From NCBI GenBank assembly GCA_038363925.1, contig JAQQWL010000006.1, forward strand, positions 5,436,501 to 5,500,500: a stretch of DNA of 64,000 nucleotides, given 5' to 3'. This DNA comes from Apiospora phragmitis. Lineage: Eukaryota > Ascomycota > Sordariomycetes > Amphisphaeriales > Apiosporaceae. Within the stretch, counting starts at the first letter, position 1. Each line of letters starts with the position of its first letter. The notes under the pieces are model-generated. The model saw only the letters and a program-made list of their open reading frames with translations. It was not told where the DNA came from and ran no database searches. This document shows, one piece after another, positions 47,100-59,905 of this stretch. Both the position numbers and the translations under genes were made by a program.

Positions 47100-49700
47100 G
47101 GTGTATTCGTATTGTTTTAAGTAGCGATAATTAATAATTAGTTTTTAAAATAACTTCTTTAATTTCGAATAGTTTAAATTTTTTAAAGTCGAGTTTTATG
47201 CTAAGTCGCTTTATTTTAATGTTTCGTCGGAAAAGGTAAACTTTTTTTCCCTCTTTAAAAGTTAGTCCCTTTAGCTTTATTTAATCGGCGTATTTCTTTA
47301 TTCGTTATTAGAGGAAAGTGAGGTCTTATTATAATGCTGTTTATAATTCTTTTAGTTTTTTAACTTATATAATCGCGATAAGTATTAACTCTCTTTCTAG
47401 GGGTTTCCGGGTAATCTTTAAGTCGTACTTATAATTAGCCCGAAATAATAAAATACGCGTTGTTTCGTTATCGGCGCTATTATATACGAACTGCGCTATA
47501 AGTAATAGCGTTACTTAGTTATTTTATTTATAGTTAACGTAGTAGTGTAAGTATTACTTTAAAGTTTAGTTTATTCTTTTAATCTATTTATTTATTTAAA
47601 GGTGGTAAGTTATAAATAATTTATACTTAATACCGAGTTATGTTATAAATAACCTCTAAAACTTAGCTATAAACAGCTTATTTCGATCAGAAATAATCGT
47701 TTCTAGTAGCCCGTGCTAGTTAATAATAGTACGGAGGAAGGTATAGGCTAGATCGCTAGTATTACTAAACTCTTTATATAATAAAAAGTAGGTATACTTT
47801 ATAAGTTTATTTGTAATTATTAAGATATTATCGTAATTAACCTTAGTTAATAGTTCCTTTAATAGGGGTAGCTTAATTATAAAGTCGAACGCGATTATTT
47901 TTTACGCCCTGTCTAGCGATAGGATCGGCTATAGTTCTCCGTATAATTGATATCTTGCGGACTTAGCCTTATTATATAGGTCGCATTTATTAATAACCTT
48001 AGCTACGGTTAGCTTAAAGTTTTCGTAATCGAATTATCTAGTAATTCGCTTCTAGGTCTTGAATACTCCTTGGTATCCATGCGCGGGATGTTTATAAAAA
48101 TCCTTAATAAAATCTTCTTAATATTGCTTAGGGATATAGATCTTATTTCGGTAAAAAACGAGGCCATTACAGTCTTCGAGGTAATCCTTAGCATAATTAA
48201 TAAAATCGAGGGTCCGGTTAAGCTATCTAAACTTAGTAACTTATTCATCGCTATATTAAATACGGTTTATAATGTTTAATTATCGTAATAATACGAGGTT
48301 ACTATCCTGGTCTTATTTAAGGATAGTCCTAGTTCCCGGGGGGACTTCCTCTTAATGGTCGGGTCGCCTGCTAAGTGCGTCGGCGCGACCGTTCTCGCTA
48401 CTCTTCCAATAAATAATAACGAAGTTAAATTTAAAGAGGAATTTAAACCATCGTACTTATTATTTATTTAACTCTTTCGTAATAATAAACGTTATAAGGT
48501 TCTTATAATCGATATAAACCTTTATTAGTTCTATTATTCCGCTTAAATAATATTTTTATTTTTCGAATACTTTAATAATAACGATTAACTCTTTATTATA
48601 AATTTAATAGTTAAGTTCTAGTCTATTTAACTTCTTCGAAAAAAATGCGATAAGGTGCGACTTTCCGTTATCGTCCCGTCAACTTAGTTACCCTCCGATC
48701 GCATAGTTCAAAACGTCGGTCTCAACTTTAAAAGGTCTAGCTAAATCTGCTACGCGAAGTACTAATTTGTTAAGAATTTACTCCTTTATTACTTAGAAGG
48801 CGGTTTCTTCCGCTTTCGTCTATTTAAATAGTTTATCTTTCTTTGTTAAGTTCGTAAAAAATATCGCTATCCTGCTAAATCCGGGGACGAAAATCCGGTA
48901 ATAATTAGCTAATTTTAAAAAAGATCTGACTTCTATAGCGCTTATAGGCGTAAACTACTCCTTAACTATTACGATTTTCGACTACTTTATTTAAATTTCT
49001 CCGGGGGATATTATATATCTTATAAACGTAACCGTTTATTAATAGAATTCGCTTTTCTCTAAGTTTACTAATAGATTAATGTCTTATAACTTTTAAAGTA
49101 CTAACTTTACGTACTCTCGGTACTATTCTTTGTTCTCGAAATAAATAAAGATATCGTCGAGGCATATTATAACGAACCTATCGAGGTATTCGCATAAAAC
49201 GTAATTAATTATTACTTAAAAGCTAATTAACGTATTAATTAAACCGAACGGTATAGCTTAATATTCGAAATATCTATATTTCGTTCGGAACGCGGTTTTT
49301 TATTCTTTTCCTTCTTTAATACAAATTAAGTTATATATATTAAAGAGATTAAATACTATAAAGATTTTAACGTGTAATAGTTTATTTCGTAAATCGCTAA
49401 TTAAAAGTAAGGGGTACCGGTTTTTAATAATAATTTCGTTAAGCTTTTAATAATCGATATATATACGCCACTTAGGTTTCTCGTCCTTACTCTTTTTCGG
49501 GACGAAGAGGATAAGAAAGCCTGCTGGCGATATAAATGGTCGTATAACTCTTTTCTCGAGATTCTCCGTGATATACTCCTTTAAGGTTTGTTTATACTCT
49601 TGGTTAAGCTTATATATAGGCATGAATAGGGGTTCTTTTTTATTTTTAAGGGGTATTTCGTAATTCTACCGTGTATAAAACGGTAAGCCTATTTTTAATT
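47100..49700 (-). pseudogene. Gypsy pol relic: reverse transcriptase, RNase H, integrase, GPY/F
   Basis: In broken minus-strand frames the following survive: CLDDIFIYFENKE at 49150-49164 and around (the YLDDIL catalytic box, first residue changed); HLIAFFSKKLNRLELNY and VYIDYKNL (RNase H, with the DHKNL His now Tyr) at about 48500-48660; CDLYNKAKSARYQ and IIAFDFIIKL, the integrase zinc-finger end and first catalytic Asp, at 47770-48000; and KVYLFRRNIKIKRLS with HPIFHISLLEL, the GPY/F module, at about 47060-47260. Numerous stops make it non-functional. Confidence 0.85.
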
Positions 49701-51444
49701 TCTTATTAAAAAGAGCTTCGAATTGCCGATACTTTTTTAATATAATCGTTATAACGTTCGGCTTAAATTCTTTAGTAATAATATATATTTTAAATATTTT
49801 AAGTTTATTAAAAGGTCGCTTTTTAAACCGCTACTTATTAATTAAACCTTTTTTTAATATATTTTATTAAAGTTAGCTTATTTTCTAATTAATTTTAAGA
49901 TTACTTACTCGTAATTAGGGTATCTTTAAAATTATATCGTATTTTGCGACGTTCGTAATATTATACGAAATTCGTTCGTAACGTCTTCCGATATTAATCG
50001 GAAGGTTCGCGACTTCCTTCCGTACTTCTCTATCTTCGTAAATTATAAGTCCTTTATCGACGGTTTTAAATCGGTATAAGGCGTTTTTTTTTTATTATTT
50101 TAATTTTAGGCGGTTAACGATTTATAATAAAATATAATTTCCTTACGCTTTATTATCGAGTAACGCTTTAATATAAACTCTTTTTATATTTATTATTAAG
50201 ACGATATATTTATAAATATCTTATTCATCCGTTATTTAGTATAGGGACCTTTCTTAATCCGCCTAGTATTATTTTTTTATATTCGGCGGCGTTTATTTCC
50301 CGACCGATATTCTTTTAAGTAAGTAATAAACTCTTGCGATTGACCGTTTCGTTGTCGCTATCGTTCTTTTCTTTTTTTATAAGGAGCTTCTTAATATATT
50401 AACGGAGGTGTTTCTATACCCCTCCCCGTATATAATATTATCTTTAATATTTAAAATTCGGGTTTTTTAGGTAATTTAAAAATTTATTAGGTTCGTTAAA
50501 GTTTATAAGCGCTTTATAAGTCCTTAATTATAGTAAAGGGATTCTCCCGTCGGGCGTATACCTATACGTTTTAAAAGTATTAAATATTTTCCTTTAAACG
50601 TTTATAAGCTCGCGATTTTTCCTAGGCGTATTTAAGGTATTAGTCTTCGAAATACTCTTTTTAATCTTATCCTTTTAAATAGTATTTTCGTAGCTACTTT
50701 AAATTTTTTTATATTAATAAGTACGCGCGTTATTTATTGAGGATCGACGTTTTAATTTTCCTGATTATATAGTTAAAGTATAAGTTCGTAATAACTCGTT
50801 TACTTATTCGTTAAAGAAACTATTCGTTTTTAAGTTTTTTTACGAAATATTTTATATAAGCGTTATATACGTATAACATTTATAAAAATATAAGGTATAC
50901 TTCGCTTATAAAAAAGACCCGAGGGTTATCGCTTATTATATAATTACCGCGGATTTCTTAATTAAATCCTGCCGTGATAAGTACTTGGCGCAGGTATTTT
51001 AAATATGGGTAAAAAATGCCTAAGATAGCTAGCTATCCGTCGTCCTTAAGGTTCCGAAATCCGGTAATCTCGTTTACGAGTTTCTTTATTAATATACCGA
51101 TTAGTCGTTCATAGCTAGTAAGTTATTCTTATTAATTAACAATTTTATTACTATTACTAGAGCTATCGGGGATAAGATCGTAAGTTAGGGCGAAATCTCT
51201 ACTTATTATAGCGACGCTCCGGTTGGGGCTTTTCTTTGTTTTTAGGGCCCTGGGGAACCATCCGGTTCCTTCTTTATCCGCTCGGTGGAAGGTGCACCTA
51301 TCGTCGTAGCAGGCTGTCCAGGATAGGCTGCCGTGTTTAATAGTGGCGCTACTTCCTTTAATAATTAGTATAGGGGCGTTCTCGTTTATTGTAACGTTAA
51401 CGTGTTATTTATTTAAGACTTTCCGGAAATCCTTTTTCGGGGCT

Positions 51445-51486
51445 CGGCATTTTTAAGAGTAATACCCTTTCTTTTAATAGTTATAG
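51445..51486 (-). other. Gag CCHC zinc-knuckle remnant
   Basis: Minus-strand reading gives YNY-x-KKGYYS-x-KCRA, corresponding to CYNCxKKGHYSxKC of a Gag knuckle with Cys-to-Tyr and His-to-Tyr changes, both expected from RIP. It marks the Gag end of the Gypsy element. Confidence 0.6.
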
Positions 51487-52574
51487 CAGGTAATATTTTA
51501 CTTCCTATCGTTTTTATTATAATAACTATACGCGGTAATATTTCTAAGCTATATATTATAATAATAACGTAATCGTTTTATATTAGTTTAAATTTAATTA
51601 ATTTATCGTTACTATCCGCCTTATTTTTCGCGGCGTCGTTCGTATATACGAGTATCGATCTTAATTATAAGCTCTATATACGAAAAGAAATTATTTAAAG
51701 TATCGAGCGGGCTAAGTTCGTTTTTAACGTCCTCCTTTAATCCTCGGTAATATATTATAATTTTAATAACTTCGGTATAGTTTAGTCGAGCTATAATACG
51801 TCGGAACTTAGCGGTATAAAAGGCGGCTAATCCCTTTTATTTAAAAGTCTTAAGCTTTTTTTCTACCTATCGTTTTTCGTCAGGGTCTTAGAAAAGTGAC
51901 TTAAAGGCGTCCTTAAAGCTATCGTAACTTCTGAAAATACGTTATACTTCCGTGCGGCACAGTTCGACTTATTAATCGTTTTTTATAAGTTTATCGAGGT
52001 AAGGTTCGAATTAAACGAGTACTTTTCTTTTAAAAAACGAGGCGGCGTAAATAACTTACTAAGCGGGGTTTTTAAATATTTCTTTATAAAATTATTAATA
52101 AGCTTTAACTTAAACGAGGAACTTTTAAAAGTTCCCGCTCGTTCTATTAAATAACGTAAGTAAACTAATCTTTATTCCTTTTTTTAAAGCGATAAGGGTT
52201 TAAATCATATTAACGGCGGTATAAAAGAAACGTACTTCTTCGCGTAACTTATTAATATCGGATATCTATCCTAAGTTTTCCTTTATTAAAAAAGTATTAT
52301 ATTCTTTTTTAAATTTAACGTAATAATATTAATAATTAGCGCTTTTTTATTTAAATTCCTTAATTCGCTTAGCTAACGCCTATCGAGTAAGGCCGTTATC
52401 GTTATCGTTACTATTTACCTCTATAATAGGATCTCGTTAAGGGGTGCTTATAATAATAATAAAGGCCTTCTCGTAACGAGGGGGTATTATTAAGTCTAGG
52501 TATAAATATATTTCCTATAAGTATTATTACTTAAAAGTTTAAGTAATAATTTATAAAAATAAAAATAATTAAAA

Positions 52575-53191
52575 TATAATAAACGTTATTAAAAATTTAA
52601 AAAAAACTTAATAAAATATATTAAAAAATTTATATTTAATAATATAAAAAAATATTTAAACGTATAATAAAAATCCGTTTTTATTAATATAATATATAAT
52701 AATTATAAAAATAAAAAATAATTAAAATATATTAATTTAAAAATATTTATAATAAAATTATTAAAATAATATATTTTATTAATAAATTAAATTAATATTT
52801 AAATTAATTATTAAAATAAAAAATATTTATATAAAATATATAAAAAACGTTTATAATTATATATTTAATCCCTTTTTATTAATTTTTTAAATCTCGCGGA
52901 TCTTTAAAATCCTCGAGATCCGAATCTTTAGATCTCGCGAAATCTCGAGATCCCTCACATAACCGTTACCTTTATATCTTCGGCCACCTAGGCCTTTATC
53001 CGTCTCATAGCTCGTTAAAGTGGCGCCACGCCGGGTAACGGTTAATTACGAAATATAAATAAATTAGTATTAATATAATTAACAGTTTTATCGTAATTAG
53101 TAATATTATATCCTAAGCGGGGTATAATATTTTTATACCGATACTCTTTTTATAAGTTTAAGCTATATAATTAAGCTAAGTTATAATATTA
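52575..53191 (-). repeat. Gypsy LTR (5' LTR in element orientation)
   Basis: Aligns with 45646-46188. It carries an extra AT-rich stretch of about 75 bp near 52765-52850 that is absent from the other LTR. Other differences are mainly transitions. Confidence 0.8.
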
Positions 53192-53524
53192 AACTAAATT
53201 TAATAAAGAAATTATAAGAGTATATTAAAAAGTAAAACTCGTATCGAGATAACGATTTATTCGTATAGCTAATATACGCCGGGCTAAGCGAAGGCTAAGG
53301 GGTAGGGTCGTATATAAGGACGAAGCTAACGATATCGAAGTGCTAAGAAGGCCTCGTAACGCTATAGAAGCTATAGAAGATAATAGCACGGAGGCGGAGG
53401 ACTGTATTATTATTAAAAATAACGAAAGATAGTGTATTTACGTTAATTCTAGCCGTAGAAATAGCTTTGATTATAAGGGTAAGGGTAGCTTAGTAAAGTG
53501 GCCCGTGAGTGGGGTGCTTTAGCT

Positions 53525-54970
53525 TATGCGATATTAAGTACCCTGTGACATTGAGATACGAGACTCGAAGGATCGTCTGGGTCCATCGCTCTGCTTACGA
53601 CTTTGTTCGGGATCAGAGCAGTGCCAAGGACTTGAGTCCATCGCAAACTACGCTCGAAGACGTCTTACGACAGTTGTATCAAGGCTACTTGGCTCTTATC
53701 ATTTCTGCACCTTCTTCGAGATCTAAATCGGTCGGGTGCCTAACGGAAAGAAGATTGGTGGGGTTTATGAGTATCTTGAAATACCTTTTGGAGTCGTACA
53801 CCTTGATCACTCGAGAAGTTACCGACAATTTGCGCAAGTTATATGCTGCGGTGGACCGCCGGGAGATGAACTTGAAAATTATCACCGAAAGGTTTGGCAA
53901 CCCAGAGCACTTCCCTTCTGATTGGGAATTCTGGAACCACTGTTTCGACGGCCTCCATTGGGAGTATATCGCTGAAAACCTCGATATATTGCCCTTATCC
54001 TCGTACGGCCTTTTATCAGGAGCAATGCTAGACAGCTACGTACCCGACAAGTTCTTCCGAACGTTTCGAAGAACTATCTTTAATATCTTCCAAAAACACC
54101 GCCACGGACGTCAGATCCGCCTTTTATGGCAAACCTCTGGTATGAATTGTTAGAGCATCTCATATAACCTGCCACAAAATTGAAGAGAATCCCCCACTCC
54201 CCTTGCAATGGAGAAAACTCTGGCATCCTATATTACTGAGGCTTTTAAAAGAGGTGGTTATTGTATCGGAGAGAACGATAACGATTACTGGCATGAGACC
54301 ATTAAGCGGTCGGGTTTTGTTTATCGAAGCCGCCCGTGCAAGTCCACCCTTGTACATGCAGATCTTTGCATTTACATATTACAGTAAACCCCAATCAAGA
54401 CTGAATCCTCATACAACAAAAATACGGCTCCGTACTAATGGTAGTGCGATCCGAATCATCCGTTTTCCGTGGAAAGAGGCATCGCGTCGATCGGACATGG
54501 TTCTGGAATCCGAACGCTTTGTTTACTTCGACACCTGTCAAGACACGACCAGGGATGTACCTCAATACTTAATAGTGAAGAGGCAGATTTCCAGATTATT
54601 CGCGACCAAAACGAAGCTCGAAACCTATCACCAGTTGATTATTGACGACTTTCGGGACAACGAGCAACACTTGAACGCAGCCGAGAAAGCCGCTGTGCTT
54701 GCATGTCTCCGAGAGCATTTATGGGATCTGCTGATATCCATTTGGAAGGATTCGACCGACCTGGAATCCGAGAAATCTTACCTCTCGTCACCAGGGACAG
54801 ATTCGGAGAGCAAGGAGATCGATTATGGGAGGGAGGAAAACCAGAGCGAGGACTCGATCACGCAGCTCTGTGAGGCAATCCTACCGAATGCGGCGGTAGA
54901 TGATGATACGTCCTCGGGTTGGGTCACGGATGAAAGTGGTTCTTCTTCGTCAAGTGGAGAAATAGGTTGA
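53525..54970 (+). pseudogene. C-terminal half of the transposon-split NACHT gene
   Basis: Directly after the TA at the transposon's right edge the frame reads CDIKYPVTLRYETRRIVW, then VHRSAYDFVRDQ, the segment that follows the NACHT module in fungal STAND proteins. It runs to 54153, is broken by stops/frame changes around 54150-54420, and resumes through FVYFDTCQDTTRDVPQYLIV to a Ser-rich acidic end at 54970. There are no recognisable WD or ankyrin repeats, so the C-terminal domain is of unknown type. It has no start codon of its own. Confidence 0.75.
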
Positions 54971-55093
54971 GATCACGGGGCGGGGAAGTCTTCAGGAGTA
55001 GTTTCCAATCTAGAGCCATTTCATAATAATCAGTTTCAATCAATACACATTCTTCACTGGGTGTGTTGGCGAGTATTAGTATCATACAATATA

Positions 55094-55750
55094 CTACATA
55101 TCAAACACGGCGCGCGCCAGTAGGCCCCGACCGTCTTGCCGGTTTCGGATTCTGGCATAGCTGGGCCAGGCCCGAGCCCGCCCGGAGGTGTGTGTGTCGA
55201 TGATCTCCCCGTGTCCGTCGTGCTCTGGCCGCGGCTGCCAAGGGCTCGCGGGTGGTCCAGCCTCGTGATGCGGCGTGCACCCGCCAAGGCCAGGGCGCGC
55301 TGGAACTTCTTGGGGCTTAGGTGGCTTTCGAAGTTGCTGATGGAGGGCGCAGACGAGGCGTAGCTTCTTTTTTACAGCGGCCCCGGCGAGGTGGTCGATG
55401 GGTATGCCGCCACAGCGTGAAGGGGAATCCTTGCTCATGGTTTTGTAGTAGTCATAGACAGACATCCTCGTTGATGCTCTCGTCTTGTACGAGCGGCTTT
55501 TTAGGCTTAGGTAGAGTACGAGGACAGTATGCAATGCCGTCTTCCTCATGACTGAATCGGTCGAGTCATTCAATACCGGTGCCCCGACCTGTTCGAGACA
55601 GTGAATCTTGTGCTTCATGATTACCTGCACCAGCTCAAAACCAACGCTCCGAGTCTCCTCGAATCCCCTGGGATTTCCTCTTGTAGCATTGGATACCGGT
55701 GTCATTATCACTGCAGTCTTTGTCCATGCCTCAAAGACTATTTGCCCCAT
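55094..55750 (-). CDS. hypothetical protein
   Basis: An uninterrupted 218-codon frame starts at 55750 (MGQIVFEAWTKTAVIMTPVS). Its N-terminal 130 residues look protein-like, with a mixed helix/strand pattern and no low complexity (GFELVQVIMKHKIHCLEQ, YLSLKSRSYKTRASTRMSV), while the last third is Pro/Gly/Arg-rich. The alternative frame from about 55330 to 55054 (FQRALALAGARRITRLDHPR) looks more protein-like there, so a frameshift near 55340 is possible. No family is recognised, and it could be a decayed gene next to the NACHT relic. Confidence 0.45.
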   Translation of the reverse strand: MGQIVFEAWTKTAVIMTPVSNATRGNPRGFEETRSVGFELVQVIMKHKIHCLEQVGAPVLNDSTDSVMRKTALHTVLVLYLSLKSRSYKTRASTRMSVYDYYKTMSKDSPSRCGGIPIDHLAGAAVKKKLRLVCALHQQLRKPPKPQEVPARPGLGGCTPHHEAGPPASPWQPRPEHDGHGEIIDTHTSGRARAWPSYARIRNRQDGRGLLARAVFDM

Positions 55751-58230
55751 CTACGGCTATCTTACAGTTAGTAGTAAAGGAGCTTAAATTACCTGTCTCC
55801 TGACTTATTGCCACCCGAATTTGGTTATCCTTGGTGTGTCCGCATTGTGAAGTGCCAACCACATACACCCAACCACGGTACTTGCAATCACTAGCACAAG
55901 CGGCAACGCAATAAAAGTACGTGTTTTTCACCGCCTCCGGTGCTATGGTTGACTACCATCAAGTTGCCCATGTGGGTGTTCCCTCAGTCTCCCGTGTTGG
56001 GTGTATGTCTGTGAAGGAGCCTGACGGGATGGTTGACGGCCCTGGATGTGGCAACTTCTTACGTGCTGGCTTGTACTCCTCATATACCAGTATAGAATTT
56101 TCACGGAGCCCAATCGTTGGTCGACTGTTCCCGTTCCCATCTGTCCATCTATGGATGGCAAAAAGCAGAAGCAAAACATACAACACCGGGGATTCCCAGG
56201 TCGTCACCGACCCTAGTACTAATTCGGCTCTCTGCTACTATATATGGGAGAGCGGACGGGATCCCTAGTATTCAGCAGGATATGGTCGTATATAATAGAA
56301 CTAGGCATTAGAATCAATTATGTTGGACTGCTCGGTGAATAGCTGAGCCGCGGTTTAATGCAAGCTTCGAAACCTCTTCACGAAACCCGATCCCTTGGAA
56401 TCAAGTAGAGACCCGTACTGTTAACCTATCCACGCCGAGGACCGAACACAGAGCCGCCGATACTGGGTGTACCAAGTGGTGAGGTAATGGTTGTTACGTG
56501 TGGACAGGCTGAGGCTGAGGTTTTGCCTTCCCATTCATTCTGCGGGAACCTGTTCGATACAGTTCGCGTCTCCATGGACCAGTTCTGGCGGCAAAGTCTC
56601 GCCGTACTAGAAACCGAGCAACCTCGAGCCCTGGCTTCTTGGCTGCGACTGTCCATGGCGGGTACATACAGCCTGAGTGAAGGAACAAGGCAAGAACTTG
56701 ATAGACATGCTCGGATACAAGCGATTTAGCTGCCGCGTTTAGCGCGATGGTAATCAAAACCCAAGGGTTTCCGCTCCATCCACTCGCAGGAGTGGAGGCG
56801 GCGTCCCACCACGTCTGACATAATCATTTTGCTCCGCGTATGGAGCCCGAACAGATGAGATGCGAAATGGGGCTAGAGGAATAGGGGGGCACGAAGAATA
56901 ATCATGAGACTGTGGGGGCGGTACATGTTGACTGCATGATCTTCCTCCCTATACGGCCACGTTTAGCTCACGGATCAGGCTCTCCGTCCCCGATAGCCGA
57001 CTCCAAGATTTGATTCCATGATCTGTTTGGGATCGGCCTACGTATTCGACCCATCTCCGCTGTGCATCTTCATCCACTTTGGGGGAAAAAACAAAAACTC
57101 CCGCTGCAGAATCGATTAGCTAACTCCTTGCATGTTCAATGTAATCGATCTCATCCCCCTCCCCGCCTCTGCAGGGAATGGGGCGTCAGAACCACCTTCC
57201 AGGCTGCATAAACGAAATGTTCCTTGCATTGCATATGGTGATTTGAACATGTCTACGCATGTTTGGAGTCTGTTCCAAAAATACTCACCTTCGGGGTCAA
57301 AGTCGTAACATGATCGGCAGTCCTTGCAGTCACTGACAGCCCAGCCAACCACGGTACTCTACTGCCAGCCAGGAATCCGACTGTCGTGTCACCCAGCTGT
57401 CCCTCAAGCTATCACGCGCGACACGATGAGACGCTTAAGCAAGAACCGAAACGCATCGTCACGTGAAAGGACATGCTGACAGGGGGTCTTATCCACCAAT
57501 GGTACGGCAGGGTGATTCCGTCGGCTCGTCAGTCAGTCAGTTGCAGAAATAACCAACATCCTTCAGCAGCGGCATAAGTGCGGGAAATCTCCGCAATGGT
57601 TCGTTTGTGGTTGCTAATCTTGCCCAGAACCCGCAACCATCTTGGGGGGGGGGGGGATGGCGGGGTTTCGTCTTTTCCTCTGGGCGCCCATGCTTGGGTG
57701 ACGAAACGGTGAGCCCAGGCAGATGCGGGCGTTGGCGCGAGCGCGGCGTGATTGGCCCGTGGCCACTCTCGGGCCGAGTCACTCGTCGATTCGGCGGCAA
57801 GGCGTCGAGGGGGGGGGGGGTGTCAGGGTGATTCGCTGGGGTTCGCGGACTGGCAGACTGGGGGGCCAGGCAGCTCGCAGGCAGGCAAAGACCGGGGTCT
57901 GTCAAAGTCGCAATATTATTGCAACCCGCCCAACCCCTCACTGCAACCTCTCCGATTGGGTCGATTGGGGACCATGGCAGGCCACCTTCCGGGCCTGCTG
58001 CATATCTACATCAAGCTCGAACGGGCATAGGCCAAGTGAGGGATGTCAGATTTGGGGGCCGCGTCGGGGCGGGCTTTTAATAGAATTCCTCCCTCTTCGT
58101 CGGCCTCTTTCTGTGTGGCCTGGCCTCTTTTTCTCCATGCTCCTCCACCCATCCCTCCCTTCGTAACGGCATTGCCCTTTTTTGTTTGTTACACCAACGA
58201 TTTCTCAAGCCGAACGGAATTAATTACATC
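55751..58230. other. 2.5-kb intergenic region with two poly-G runs
   Basis: No supported gene. ORFs at 55921-56268 and 56494-56757 are open but show no family pattern. Two G runs of 12-13 bases lie at about 57644-57656 and 57809-57820, inside GC-rich sequence upstream of the methyltransferase gene. Confidence 0.5.
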
Positions 58231-59905
58231 ATGGGACCATATCAAGAGCGGCAGAGGGGCCAGCAGTATGATTATGCTAATCCTGGCGACTTCTCGACGG
58301 GCATTTGTTACAACCGCCATCTCCCATCTTCCTGTTCCGCCGAAAATGGCTTCGAATATGACACCAATGGGATGATCTGCCAGCAAACCCACGCCATGAA
58401 CGGCCGACCAATACTGCCGTATCCTGATGCTATTAGCAGCCCTATGTCAGATGGCGCGATGTTCGGTCCTCAATCTTCGCACACTGCGTTTGACTTGGCG
58501 CCATCACAACAGTCGCCATGGCAGCCTCCTCATGAATCGGAATCATATTATTATCCGCCTCCGCCTCAAATGTTTTTAGTGGATGATGACTACAACAGTC
58601 TAGCGTATCCCGTAGACCCTCTCACAAATCAAGATCGAAATGGCGCAATGACCCAGCAGCCCGGCGCTGTGTCTCTTGGCGGGACCAACAGCACTTACCG
58701 ATCCATCGCCCCGGCACCCGCTCCCCGGCCCCTCGGTACACTGCACCTGCAGGCTCTCATTGGCAGCAACCACTGCCAGAAGGCTTTAGACAACCACGGC
58801 AACAGCAACAGGAGCCGATCAAACTCGACGTCTCCATCTTCCCCGACGAGGTGGTGTACGAGCATGGGCGCACATTCCAGGCCTACCGGCAAGACACCTA
58901 TTTTTTCCCCAACGACCCGCAGGAGCAGGACCGCCTGGACTTCGCGCACGAGGTCTACAAGCTCCTGACCGACAAGCGGCTGTACCTGGCGCCGATCCGG
59001 CAGCCGCGGCAGGTGCTCGACCTCGGCACGGGGACGGGCATCTGGGCCAACGAGTTCGCTCGAGAGCACCCGCAGGCTCAGGTCCTGGGGACCGACCTGA
59101 CCATGATCCAGCCCACGCACCGGCCGCTTCCGCCGAATGTCTCTTTCATCAAGGAGGACGTCGAGGAGAATGAGTGGAGCGTTCCCGTGGGCTTCGACTA
59201 CATCCACGTTCGGGAGCTCACCATGTTTGTTAAGGACCATATGAAGCTTCTGAGGAATAGTATGTTGCTTTTTGAATCACTTATCTTGTTACATATTCTC
59301 TCTATCTGTCGGATGTTGACACGCCGAAAGGGTTGGAGAGGGGAAAAGGAAAGGTCCCTATTTATGATTTAAGAAGTTTTATGTTGTCAAACTAATGATG
59401 GGAACTCTTTTTCTTTTGCAGTTTATAAACATCTCGCCCCGGGCGGCTGGGGTCGAAGTGCAAGGCAACCAGTACACCTTCCACTCCAACGACGGTAGCA
59501 GCGTGGGCTCGGCGCTGGAGCGCCACTGCCAACTCCTCGGGGGAGGGTCTGACGCGGCTCGGGTGCGACGCCACGGCGCTGGAGCGGTACCGAGCCCTGC
59601 TGGCCGACGTGGGCTTCCTCGCGTCCTCGATCCGCGAGCACGTGATGCCGATGCCCTGCTGCGACTACGACGACAACAGCCGCGCCAGCGCGGCCGAGAA
59701 CGCCAAGTACCGGCATATCGGCCTCTTCCAGGCCGTCAACTACGACCAAATCGTCGGCTCGGCCACGTTCAAGGTGCTGCAGTTCGCGGGCGTGTCGGCG
59801 CGCGAGAACAAGCAGCTGACGGCGGACGTCTGGGCGGAGCTGCTGAGCAAGCGGGTGCGTGGGTATTGGCCTTTCCATGTGATATATGCCCAGAAGCCTT
59901 GGTGA
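58231..59905 (+). CDS. LaeA-like SAM-dependent methyltransferase (copy 1), frameshifts
   Basis: Exon 1 is 58231-59259 and exon 2 is 59422-59905. A long Gln/Pro/Ser-rich N-terminus of about 200 residues precedes a class I methyltransferase domain: YEHGRTFQAYRQDTYFFPND, then VLDLGTGTGIWANEFA (motif I, SAM-binding), VLGTDLTMIQP, PPNVSFIKEDVEENEWS, and after the intron YKHLAPGGW and YWPFHVIYAQKPW. This is the layout of LaeA-like proteins, which affect secondary metabolism and development in ascomycetes; most paralogs have unknown substrates. Shifts near 58840 (one base missing), 59450 and 59545 (one extra G each) must be corrected; the result is 503 residues. It is related to the gene at 61140. 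Confidence 0.85.

Larger units (their letters stand above)
45646..53191 (-). mobile_element. Gypsy (Ty3-type) LTR retrotransposon, RIP-degraded, nested in Fot-like copy 2
   Basis: Two long direct repeats bound a ~6.4-kb interior. On the minus strand the interior shows, in order, a Gag CCHC knuckle (about 51450), reverse transcriptase (about 49150), RNase H (about 48500-48660), integrase (about 47770-48000) and a GPY/F module (about 47110-47260), the Ty3/Gypsy order. An extra ORF lies antisense between integrase and the 3' LTR. All frames are broken by transitions and stops. It inserted into Fot-like copy 2 near a position equivalent to about 23370 of copy 1. The target duplication cannot be resolved because the junctions are mutated. 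Confidence 0.85.
44052..53524 (+). mobile_element. Fot1/pogo-like DNA transposon, copy 2, split by a Gypsy element
   Basis: The ends are inverted repeats (left starts AGCTAAAGCGCCCCCTCACG; the right is its complement with a few differences) flanked by TA at 44050-44051 and 53525-53526. The two parts, 44052-45645 and about 53191-53524, align with copy 1 at 21719-23715 and together are about 1.93 kb. The C-terminal transposase tail (RRAKRRLRGRVVYKDEAND) is readable near 53280-53430. Differences from copy 1 are mainly transitions. It inserted into a NACHT gene. Confidence 0.85.

Noticed and set aside
53509..53524. ATG at 53509 as start of the gene at 53.5-54.2 kb
   Set aside because: These codons lie inside the transposon's inverted repeat; the downstream frame is the continuation of the interrupted NACHT gene, not a gene with its own start.
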